Assembly: GCA_023238725.1 (NCBI GenBank)
Contig: CM041533.1
Coordinates: 26,136,068-26,200,067, forward strand
Length of the DNA: 64,000 nt
Reading direction: 5' to 3'
Source: Scortum barcoo
Lineage: Eukaryota > Chordata > Actinopteri > Centrarchiformes > Terapontidae
The first letter of the stretch is position 1, and each line of letters opens with the position of its first letter. Of this stretch, positions 23,100 to 35,389 are shown one piece after another. The position numbers and the translations under genes were made by a program. The notes below the pieces were generated by a model. It saw nothing but the letters and a program-made list of their open reading frames with translations. It ran no database searches and was not told the DNA's origin.

Positions 23100-26000
23100 T
23101 CTCACACCCAACATAAATCTGAAAGTGTTGTTAAGCTGTGTGGGCTCAACTGTTTATCTTCTGTCCTCCTTGCAGGCTAAGCTAGCTGGAGAGGCACAGA
23201 CCAAGTATGAGCGGGAATTAATGCTTCATGCTGCTGATGTGGAGGCCCTACAGGAGCTGAAGAAAAGATCCCAACAAGAAGCATCGCAGAAGAGGGAGTT
23301 AGAGGAACGACTGAACAAGATCTCCTCCCAGCTGCAGGAGAAAACAGCAGCCTGGACCACAGTAGAGAGACAGCTAAAGGTAGGATGGCTAACCCAAAAG
23401 GATAAGGAGAGAAGACTTGGGATCTAGACAGCTTTGTGTAAATGTTTATGAAGCATTTCTAGAAATTATTAGTGATTATATCTAGTTTGTTTCTTTCCAA
23501 ACACTGTTGCCTTTCAAAGATTCCAAAGTGTCCACTTCAGGAAACACTGCTGTAGGAGAAGCTTGTGTTTCTGATTTCTGGTTATGGCTCTCCTTCAGGA
23601 GGATCTGTCCAATAAGACTCGTCGCTGTGCAGACCTGGTGAAGCAGAATACACTCCTGCACCAGCAGATGGATGAAATGGCCGCCAGGAGTCGCCAGCTG
23701 CAACAGCAGCAACAAAAACAGCAGCTTGACCTGTCATTTAGTGAGGAAGAGAAGACCACTGAGCAGATACTAGAAATACTTAGGTAATACTGCAACAATA
23801 AGTGCTACATGTTTACATTAATACTTGTGAGAAGGGCTTGCGATTATTAATATGGAAAACACTGAATTAAATCCTCTCATTTCAGTTCCATATATCCACT
23901 AAATGTCTTAGTCTCAGCTCATTGGAACTGAGTTTGAAATGTGTGTGTTGTAGGTTTGTGCGGCGAGAGAAAGAGATCGCCATAGCTCAGTGTGAGGCGG
24001 CTGAGGGAGAAGCTCTCTTCGCCACAAACAGCGAGTGGAACACCAAGACAGAGAATTGAAGGAGCTACAGGAAGCTCTGAATGCTGAAAGAGAGAAAATG
24101 CAGGTACCAGCATTTCCCATACAGTTTCTCTACATTAAGACCTCAGGTAGAAATCTGAATTCCTTTTTTTTTTTTTTTCAGTCTAGATACTTATTTCATA
24201 ATGTACATGTAGAGACCACCCCACCCCACCCTTCTCGAGACAGTGCACATCAGGCGTGTGTGACACAGTAATGCACTTAGTAGGCCACTGTATTTTCTTT
24301 TCCTCTTATCCTTTGCTGACATTAAGACAGTTTATGTAATATAGTATAAGAACCAAGATGCTACAGAAATAGTGAGTAGAATCTGTGCTCTAGAGAGGTG
24401 TCTAGTTGAACACCATATCTATCCGCTGAGCTCTGTTAATCAGCATGAATGACGAGTCAGTTTTAAATTCCTTCATTACCAACCAGTTTACCGCCTTGGA
24501 GCTTCAAAGCTGTGTTCAGTATGTTTGATAAAGGGATAAACATATATATACAAAGCATTTTTTTTTTTTTTACAGAAAACCTAAATGCTTTTAATGATTT
24601 TGTCTTCAAATTGGAAATGGGAATAGAACTTTAATTAGCTCTTAGAAGTTAACTCCTAACCCATTGGTAAAAACACCACAGTCAGCAGTTTGCCTTGTTG
24701 TATTTAATGTGTACTCACTGGCTCGTGGATGGACATTATTGGGTGACAGGGTGGTCTGGGGGACAAAGGTGGCATGAGAAAATACTGTTTATTGTAATAA
24801 GTCTGTCTATTTGTTCCTTTTCCCTGGATAAGGCTACATCAAAGACTCTGGCCCAGCAGCAGGAACAGCTAAAGAAGATTGAAACTATCGGTGCTCTCCA
24901 AGAAACCAACAAGATGCTGAAAATGGACCGAGATAAACTGGAGCAAGAGCTGCAGCAAGCTCAGGCTCAAGTAAGATTCGAGTGCTGGATGTCATGGTTT
25001 GTCCTGTGTCTCCTTGTCATTGTTAGCTATAGATGGTTTTATTTTTTTACTACATTTATGGCTCCACTGAGAGAATTAATCCATGCTTTTCTTTTTTCCT
25101 TTTATTTGCTTCCTGAACATCTGCCTGGCTATAGGCTCATCAAGGAGCATAAATGTCTCCCCATGTTACTTACAGCTTGAATAGCAAATCTGAAAGACAA
25201 ATTCACAAGAAAATTTCTTAATGTAAATTGTGAACATTTGCTTTATGTTTTCAACACAGCCTGCAGACTTGTACTGTGTTTTATATATGCCAGCAATTTC
25301 TAGGTAAACATGCAAAACAAGCTATATCTAATATTGAAAACATCTGAGGAACACCACAGCTACTGTGATGATGTAGCACTTTGGATCTGTTAGTAAAGAT
25401 ATTTCAGTTTTCAGTTTCACACAGTTTACTGCTCTAATGTAAACCTACTTATTTTGTAAATTTAATGATAAAATGGATGACATAAAATCTCTTCTCTAGA
25501 GCTATGTTGTATACAGAAGGCAGGTTGGGCCATAACAAAGAATGGTGTGAGTGAGAGAATAGTGAATTACTTAGTAAACTTATCTACACCTCACCGCATC
25601 TACCAGCGAGTGAGAACCTGTACCTACTCTTCAACTTCAGTAAAGCTCACAGCATCTCTCCTCTGTCTCCCATGGTCTCTGGCCTCAGGTTACAAAGCTC
25701 CAGTCAGACATCAGCCCACTACATCACTCTTTGTCTCAGCTGTCCGAGAAAAATGGCTCCCTGCAGGCTGATAAGAGGATACTGGAAGATGACCTCAAAC
25801 GCTGGAAGGCCAAAGCACAGGTAACTACAATATGTGTTTACGAACATGGACAAGGAGGGCAAGGGTGTTTTTACCTGCATTTATTATTGTTGTCCCTCAT
25901 TTGTACTACAGCTACGCTATAATTTTTATTGTTTTTTTTTTAATACACACATTACGTACACATTGTTTTGCTGTTGTTCTGCTACACAATTATTACATGC

Positions 26001-29000
26001 CTGCATTATACTGCATTATAATTTCACATAATTATTAAATACCTAACATTCTAGTGTTTTGGTACTGTTATATTTCATAAAGCTAATGTTTTTTTCAGTC
26101 ACAGTTGTATCTTCAAATGTCTATAGTTACTGTTTAAGTTTTACTTAAACTTGACTGACTTTCCCTCTACAGCAACTGATTAGCCAACAAAAAGACGGTG
26201 ATGTTGAAGAGAGACAGAAAATCACCACTGAGAGAGAAGCTCACCAGAGACGCGTCACACAGCTAGCTGAAGAGACTGAAGCCAAGCCTAAAGACTAAAG
26301 ACTGGAACAAGGTAGACCTTCCACTCAGACACACACACACACACACACACACCATTTAGCACCAATTTAACATAAAAAGTTGCCAGAGAGGGCCAGAGAC
26401 TGGGTGTTAGTGATGTTTCTGTAGTAAATATCCCATGGTGTGTACCTGATCTTATAGTTTGACAGTTAAAATGACCAGAGCAGACCTTCCTACAAATGTT
26501 ATGCTCAGAGGCAGATTGAACAGTGCATACCCAAAAATCACTGAGATGGTTGTCATTTGTGAATCAGATCAAATGCCAGCAGTAACTCGGCTCAGACTCA
26601 GCTGCAAGCCCTCAGAGACTCTGTGGCCCGTCTCACATCAGAGAGAGACACTCTGAAGAAAGATCTAGAAACAAAAAACAGTGACATTTTGGAGAAGAAC
26701 AAGACCATCAACCAGGTCAAGAAGATTGGACGACGCTACAAGACCCAGTATGAGGAGCTCAAAGCCCAGCATGACAAGGTGGGACCCTGGATGTGGGGTT
26801 AGTTGAGTTTAAAGACTGCAGCAGACAGCCACTTTTTAATATCGACGAAAACTGAAATAGTGAGTTGTTTGTGTGTGAATGTATTCCAGCTAGTTCAGGA
26901 ATCGAGTGCAAAGGCAGGAAGTGAGGCGAGTCCAAGCCAGGAGGTGCAACAGGAGCTGACTAAAGCTCGAGAGGAGCTCAACAAGGCCAAAGAGGAGCTC
27001 AACTCACTGAAGGAGGAGGTGCAGAAAAAACAGGAGGCGGTGAGTGGGAAGACATTTTAGGCCTTTACTAACGCAACATACAGTAATTGAAAACCACCAT
27101 TTTTTAATAAACTAGCTACAATCACTATATGTTTGCAAAATGTATCAATGACACACGTAAACACCACAAATAAAAAAGTGTGACATTAATGGTCATACAC
27201 AGATGGAGGATTAGGTTAAAGAAACACTGAATAAGGTCCGCTACAGCTACTGCCAAGTACAGTCTGACACATATTACAATCTAACCAAGATTTTAATGGA
27301 CTCATTTTTCACACTTTGGCATGAAATTAACTTAGACACAAAATCTAAAGGGAGCTTAAAGTCATCAGAATAGTCACTTAGTAATGTGTTCTTATCTAAT
27401 CATTATAAAATGATTAACAACCAAATTATAGGATGATACAAAAGAACACATAACTAAGGATTTTGTTGGGCCAAAAAACATCAGTTAAATACATACATAC
27501 AAGGATATGGTAGGACTGGTCTCGTAAAATTAAAAAACCAAAGTGTCATAAGATATTTTTTCTTAACTAGGCCCAGAAGTCCCAGCAGGACCTGGAGGAG
27601 GCCCAGAAAGAAAACCAGCAGACCAAGGAAAAGGTCAAGGAGGTCCAAAACCAGCTGACGCAGAACCAGAACCAGCTGACACAGGTACTGTGGCACATTT
27701 TACCCAAGTTAATCTGAGCTACAAATACAAATCTGTATTTGATCTACAACATCTGCAACGAATACGTCGTTATCTGACTGTGTTCATTGCATTACTTACT
27801 ATAGAGGTTAAGATGGTAATAAAGCCAATGTGGAAAAGAATTTACATAGCTGCACAATGGTTTAAATATTAGTGAGGAAGATACATTAGAAACCTCTTTG
27901 CTTCTGTAGGTCCAGTCCCAATTGTCCCAGACCCAGACTCAACTGCAGCAGAATCAGAACCAGCTGACGCAGAGTCAGAAAGAGCTTCAGCAAGCCAAGA
28001 CCCACACCCAGCAGGTAAGATGTACTGCCAAGAACACAGCAACAGCTGACCCAGAGAGTTTCATTACATCAGTTATTTTGTGAAGAAATCTCATGAATGT
28101 CACTATGACCCCAGAACCAAAAGAAATTCACCCAACACCTGACAACAAGCCACATGGAGAGCCTAACCTCCTCCTTTCTAATTTAAAGGTGCAGAACCAG
28201 TTAAAATCAGCTCAGTCTCAAGCTCAGGCCCGTCAGAACCAGATTCAGCAGATCCAGAGGGAGCTCCAGCAGGCTAAAGACACCCTTCAACAGAACCTTT
28301 CTAATCAGAAAGAGCTACAGCAGACGCACCAAAACACTCAACAGAGCCACAGCCAGGAAGTCACCAACCTCAAGACTGCTCTCAGCCAAGCAGAGAGCAA
28401 GGTAAGGAGCCTTCTTTCTCTTTACTTAGTCTTCACTCATCTTTTTAAGAAATGATTTACATATACTTCAAATATTTAAATAATAATAAATGCATACTTG
28501 AATACAGACAGCATTTACAGTCTCATACAGTATCAGAGGCTTTTTCCGTGTTTTTAATTATTTGACAGAATACAGAAGTTTCTCAGTTGGAGTGCAGCAT
28601 CCATCAGTACTTTGCAAGCCTGTGAGGAATAACCTCTTCTAAAGTTAAAATCAAACACATCGAAAATGTTTGTTTTTACTTTGATATTTGTTCTACACAA
28701 TTCTGAGTAATTGTGTTTTGTTTAAATCATAATCTCTATATTCCTCTCCCTGTGTGTTTTTGATGCTCTGTGGTATCAGAACAAAGAAGAACCCACATCA
28801 TGTGCGACACTTAAACTAATAAGTAATGCATCCTGTCCTGCCTTCTAACAGGTTACTGATCTTCAGGGCCAGCTGGAGAACCTGCAGAAGGTTGGGAAAG
28901 CTTTACACTTTTTATAATTAGAAACAGCACTGCATGCAGGAGTGTTTAGTATAGTGGTGTGTGTTGAGTACTGTAGTATGGGTATGAAATAATTCTCTAC

Positions 29001-32000
29001 CCTTTGTGTGTATGTATGAAGTCTTTGCTCTGGGTTAACCTTAATTAGTAAGCCAAGAGTTAAATATTAGATTGTGGCATTTAATTGGGGAATACATTCA
29101 CATAGACTGACTGAATTGCTATAAATCAGAAATTGAACTTAATACACCTTGTATGCCCCATTTTTTTTGCTTTCTTTATCAATTTCTCAATTTCCTTTCA
29201 CTTTTCTATCTGCCTCCTATTCTTTTTTTTATTCCTCCATCCTTCGGGTCACCTGCATCATGCTTTCTTTCTTTTTAAATGCCTCGCTAACATAACGTGT
29301 CTGTTCTACTTTTCTGTTCCTCAGATGAATGGTGAGCGTGAAGCAGAAATCAAGCATCTGCAGAAGCAGCTAACTGAAGCTAACCAGGCCACTGAAGCTA
29401 GCCGAGCCACACAGACCAACCAGAGCCAGAGTTCGCAGTCCATCCAGGCCAGTGATGCTAACGCTGCTGGTGACACTAACCAGGCACTACAAGAGGAGCT
29501 GGCAAAACTCAGACAAGAGGTTCATTTGCATCCTGCTTTCTCAAAATCATTTCATTCTTACTGTATTGATTTGTATCTCTTTATTGAGACTTAAACAATA
29601 TAGCTAATTAATAGCACATTTTAGGTTTGATTATTCTTTTACCCACTGACATGAAAAATATCCCAAAATGGAAGTTTTTCTGTGGTTTAGGATGTTTAGG
29701 CTCAATTTGAAGCAGAGATAAGTAACAAAATTCAAGGAGTTTTAATAACATAATAATTAAATGTAACACTTGATGAGTTAATTCATTCAAGCAGCTTTAT
29801 TTAGACAGGTAAAAGTCTTGGGGAAAAACATCTTGCTGTCAAGTAATTTGTAAACCATTTTCTGCCTAGATAAGCCAGTTCTGTGCCATCTATTAACCAA
29901 GGTGACATGGTCAGCTGTGTTACAGCAGTAGTTACAGTGCTGTGTTGTTTCCCTACAGCTCTCTGAGAGCAAGAACAGAGAAGAGCAGCTCAGACAGCAG
30001 ATGGCTGAAAAAGAAGAAAAGACTAAGAAGGTCTTCATGGGAGCAAAGACCAAAATCAGTCAACTAAACAGTAAGTTTCACAAGCATGTGAACACACAGA
30101 CATGCTGAAGGCATGACAAAGTACAGCTAAACAAAGAAGCCATTCTGTTTCATTAGTTGAAGAGTAACTTATTTATATTTATATAACTTATTTTATTTTT
30201 TATATAACATATTTCTTTACCATCATCTTAACCTGTAGGTGCCAAGGAGCAGCTCAGTCAGGAGATAGAAGAGCTGAAACAGAGCAAGGAGGAACTGGAG
30301 GTGAGAAACAACGCCCTCAAGTCTCAATATGAAGGACGACTTCTTCGGCTGGACAGAGAGCTGAGAGAACTGAGAGAGACCCAAGCTCACTCTGATTCCA
30401 GAGAGGAACCACAAGACCAGAACGGGGCTAAGGTACGCTCATCATGCCGGCTGTGGACCATCAGGTCCATTCTGAGGCACTGATCATTAACCTTATCTCA
30501 TCAGAATGTGAGCATGTGTATTTCATGCTGTAATTACATGTACACCCAAGCACTATATCAATTAAACGACTAAATCTTAGGCCCAATAATAAGGAAGGAA
30601 AACATTTTGAGAATAAACGTGAAATATTTGTAGTATCTTGACATAAAAGTCGGAATTTTACATTAAAAAAACAGTATAGTGTGAAAAAAACCACTAGTGA
30701 TGGTGTCAGAAAATAATTAAAGCTCAGAGTGCTTTTTGAAAGATATGAAAGGCAGCCAGAGTCTACCTTGTTTTGTTTGCTGCTCATGTTTGTTGTTCAT
30801 GATGCTGTTACTCTTTGTTCTGCTGGTATGCTCATTAATTTTATGGCTTTCTCTGTCTGTGTCACGTTTTCCTCAATGTTCTGACTTGTTTTTTTGTTTT
30901 TTAATATTATGACTTAATTGTCTATATTAAGTCATAATATTGCTCCCTCTGACTTATCTATCTAATTGCAATATTACAAACCTGTGTCTGAACTTAGGTG
31001 GGTGATCAGGCCAGATCTACCGACCAGCGACAGATATCTTTGAAGACTCCTGCCCAAGACAGGGGAAGGTGATTAATGAAGACCTACACACATGCGTAAA
31101 CACCAGAAAAGATACAAAGGGATTTTCATTTACACTTTTCATTGAAATTTGTCTGTGTGGATGTAATCAGACAGTGCTATCTTCACAAACCTTGTTATTA
31201 GGTGTACAGAGTGTGATCATAAGGGGTCTAATTGGAGTTATAGGAGCTTGAACTTGGTTGGTTACAGTAAAATTGAACAAAAAAAATACAATTCACATGA
31301 CAAATATAAAAACAAATTTTTGACTTTTCAGCTCCAGCATGTCTGACCCTCCCACTGCCAACATTCGGCCTACTCCAAGCACGCCATCTCCCAGCAACAA
31401 ACCAAGCCCCTCCCCTGGTAGCAAGGCCACACCCCGTGCCAGCATCCGACCTATGGTTACCCCGGCAACTGTTCCCATCCTGACACCTACTGCTACTGTT
31501 ATGCCGACCACACAAACTGACAGTCAAGAGGGTGAGAGCAAGAAATAAAAAAGTAGAATTTAGTTGTAGGTAGGTGGTTATTTTTAAGCTTACTGTAAAG
31601 AAGTTGAATGTGTGGTTGCTCACAGTTGGATAGTACTTAAGATGATGGATAACCACACGTATGATGTGTCCATGTAACATAATGTTTCTGCAGTTCTGAT
31701 GGCTGCAGGCGCCTCTGTGCACTCAACCAGCTCCAGTCTGGTGAACACACCCACATCAGTGAGTCAGCCAACCAGCACCCAGACCACAGCTTTTGTCCAG
31801 CCTACCCAGCAGCAGGCAGCCAATCAGGATGCTGGCCCCAGTATGGAGGCAGAGCGACCATCTACATCCACCACCCTGATTGGAACAGGTGAGTAGGACC
31901 TTGTCCCAACTCTGCTAGTAACCCTGCCACTTTACAGATAATCTCAAAACAAATTAACAAACAAAAGGGATGGTCATATTTTTTTATGTATATATAAATG

Positions 32001-35000
32001 GCTTGAAAATAAATAAATAGTTTCTGTGGTATATCTCCCACACACACTCTTGAGAACATTAAAGGCTATGATGGCGAAGGCGCCTGACTGGAGACCAGCC
32101 AAACTGTTACATTATGTTAACTGATAACTGATGTTATCCTGTGTGTGTTTTTGTTTTAAAGCAGGTTCAAAGCGAGGTAGAGAGGAGGAGGAGGAAGAGG
32201 AGAGCATACCAGAGAGTTCACACACACCCCCTACCACTAAAAAACTACGTCTAAAACCAACAATAGCACTGCAGGTAAACTCAGCCAAATTCACTCTTCA
32301 TTCATTCATGGGCTTTTAAGTCTATATGCATCATTCACTGTGATACTGGGCTCACTCAATGCTTTTTTTTTCATTGTGCTGGTTTATCGACAGAATTTGA
32401 AAATAAACACATGCACGAGTCCATGACTACAACAAGATTTCTGTCTTGGTTTGAGGTCCTACAATGTTCAAGATCGAAGCTGGGAGCTGAGTTCTTTGGC
32501 CAAAAAAGTATAGATTTTATCTTTTATTTAACTGGCCATGTTTTTGAAACATCTAGTCATTGAGTTGTTTCGTGAAGAAAGTTATATGCTCCCTTTCACT
32601 AACATACATCTGGCACAGTCATCTCCACTGTAAATCTCTGCTCACCCCAGTCACATATCTATCACAGTGAATGAATGAACATCAACACTTAAACTGCACA
32701 GCCAGTAGTCTCTCATTCACTTATGAGATACAGTGAAGTAGAATTCAACAACCCTCCTGCTTCAGTTTGTTTTTTGTTTTTTGTTTTTTGCAGTCTTCTC
32801 TGTTTTTGTTTGGTGTGTGTCTTTCAATTCAGTGCAGTTACAGCTGTGCAATGTGGTGTTTCAGATGGAGGGAGACGAGGAGATTGATGAAGAGCTGCGG
32901 GATGAGGGAGAGAGACAAGCTTCACCAGATGACAGTCGGGTCAGTTACTAATGAAAGTAACTTTTGAGAAACCACTAATAGGTAGTTTTGCATAACACAT
33001 AACACAAATCAGCCATATTCTAGTTTTAAACCCACATGTGATAGCTGAACATGTAAATCAAAAACCATGGGCCTGACCAAAAGTATACAAAGTGTGTGCA
33101 AGAGAGTCTATATATTTTGGCAATATACTGTAATCATACTGTACTCAAACATTATAATTGATATTGAGCTTTAACTGTCAAGGTTAGTCAAATGGATATA
33201 TTCCAAAATCATTTTAGTACAAAATTCCCTCTTTTTGTCTATGTATGGTTTTTCTGTGTAAACACAGAAGGAAGTAGAGAGTTCAACTGGAAGATACTGA
33301 CTTGAATTGATTAACTTAGACTGCTGGAGCTTCACATTACTTTGGGAATACATTTAACATGAAGACTGAACAGTTTTGCCCATCATTATTTACACTAGAA
33401 ATAGGAAGGAATAGGAAGGAATAGGAAGCAAAGCCTGTTGAGTTAATACCTAGAAGCAGCAGCTAATGGCTGCATTTGTTGAAAATAAGATGATGGTGAT
33501 TGTTCCTAAGACCACCTGCAGTGGTTTATAAAACTTAATACTGGGTGTGTTTTTGAGGTGTAGGAGCTTCCAGAGGAGGGTTTCCCCGTCTTAGCTGAAG
33601 ATGACGAAGACATCGAGGAAGAAGGCGTGTCCCAGTCTGTCCCCTCTGATCAGATGTCCTCCCAGGGCTCCGCTTTCATTCGGGATGTCATTGTGATTGA
33701 CACGGACAGCGAGAGCCGTGAGAGCAAAGAGGGGGAGGAGAAACAAGAGGAAGAATGTGAAGAAGAAGAGGAAGAGGAAGACGAAGAGGAGGAGGAAGAC
33801 GAGGAGGAGGAGGAGGTGCTTATTTGTTTATGTTCTTTGAAAATGTGTTCAGCTTTCTTCGGTCTTCTCGTGTAAATAACCCAGCTCTCTGTGTCTGGCT
33901 CAGTATAAGGAGGAAGAGGAGGAGGATGAAGATGAGGATGATGCTGGTGACAGCGGGATGAGGGAAGGAGAGGAGAGTAATGAGGAGAGCAGGGAGGCAG
34001 CAGAGGAGGGAGGAGAGGAGGAGCCATCACAAGCCCCCGACGCTGAGGAGAGTGTGTGTGGAGCCTCTTCAGACTCACAGCGTCCCTCCGAGCCGTCACA
34101 CAGCAGTGAGCAGCTTCTGCAATTTCTGATTGGTCTGATTGGTCCTTGTTTTGCAGTCCATGTCCTAATGTGAGTGATTTATCTCTTCCAGGTGAAGGCA
34201 GCAGTAGTGCCACATCAGAATCCGACCCCCCTAGACACCTTCCCCCAACCTCCTCCTCTGCGCCCTCCCCTTCCTCTTCCTCCCTCACACCCCGCTTGCC
34301 CCACCCACGTAGGCCCCCACACCCCCTCCCACCACGGCTCTACATCCAGCCTCCAGCTCCGGAGCTGGGACCTCCACACACACAGGTACACAAACTTACT
34401 CACTGAAACTAATCATTGAACCATCAGCACAGTCATCAGGAACAGTAGCCATGTTTGAAGGACGGTGCATTTAACTGTCATAATCTTCGAAAACAGTTTA
34501 GTCTAGATCACTGCTTTGAAATGTTCTGGAAGATGATTTGTTGAATAAACTGTAGACTACTCTTGACAGTGATGACATGTGTTTGTTAATCAGAGGCAGC
34601 CGTCCCAACTGCGCAGACCATCAGTGGGACGTGGACCCCAACTAACCCCTGGAATAGGCAGTATGGTAAGAGATTGTCTGTATGTCCATGCATGTGTATT
34701 GGGGAGTTGGATCACATTTTTTGAAAGTGCTGGAGGTGAATGGTGTTTAAACAGAAGCATGTGAAGTAGACCTGCATCTGTAGTTATATCATGTGTTTTT
34801 GTGTTGCAGCAACATTTCTTTGATGATGACGACAGAATGGTTCCCAGTACTCCCACTCTGGTGGTCCCACACCGCACTGATGGCTTTGCTGAGGCTATAC
34901 AGTAAGATCTGCACACACACTTACACACACCCACACACATAGTGTACCAAGAACATTTAGTAGTCACTGAATTCCTCAAATTCTATTAAATCAATGCGTA

Positions 35001-35335
35001 AGAGAATATAAGGGTGATCCCCCAGTGGCTTACTTCACAATAATCCAACAGAATCCATTTTGCAGACAGAAATAATGTTTGACAGTATAGGCTTAAACTC
35101 TTATAAAAAATCTCTGACAAAGAAAGTTATGTAGAGTGTTGGGATAATCTTGGAAGTACTCTTCATCTGAACTGTGATTCTCATATTTTACCGCCTGTGT
35201 CTGTTTTTCATCTCCTCAGTTCTCCTCAGGTAGCAGGTCTGTCCACCAGGTTCAGGTTTGGACCCCCAGAGGACCTGCTGCCTCAGTCATCAGCCTCTCA
35301 CTCTGACCTGGGACAGCTGGCCTCTCAAGGAGGTA

Positions 35336-35389
<54 letters not shown>

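Noticed and set aside
33650..34288. Long minus-strand frame of 212 codons rich in Ser and Pro
   Set aside because: It is the antisense of the tpr acidic exons 45-47; the poly-Ser stretch arises from GAG/GAA runs and the frame crosses an intron.
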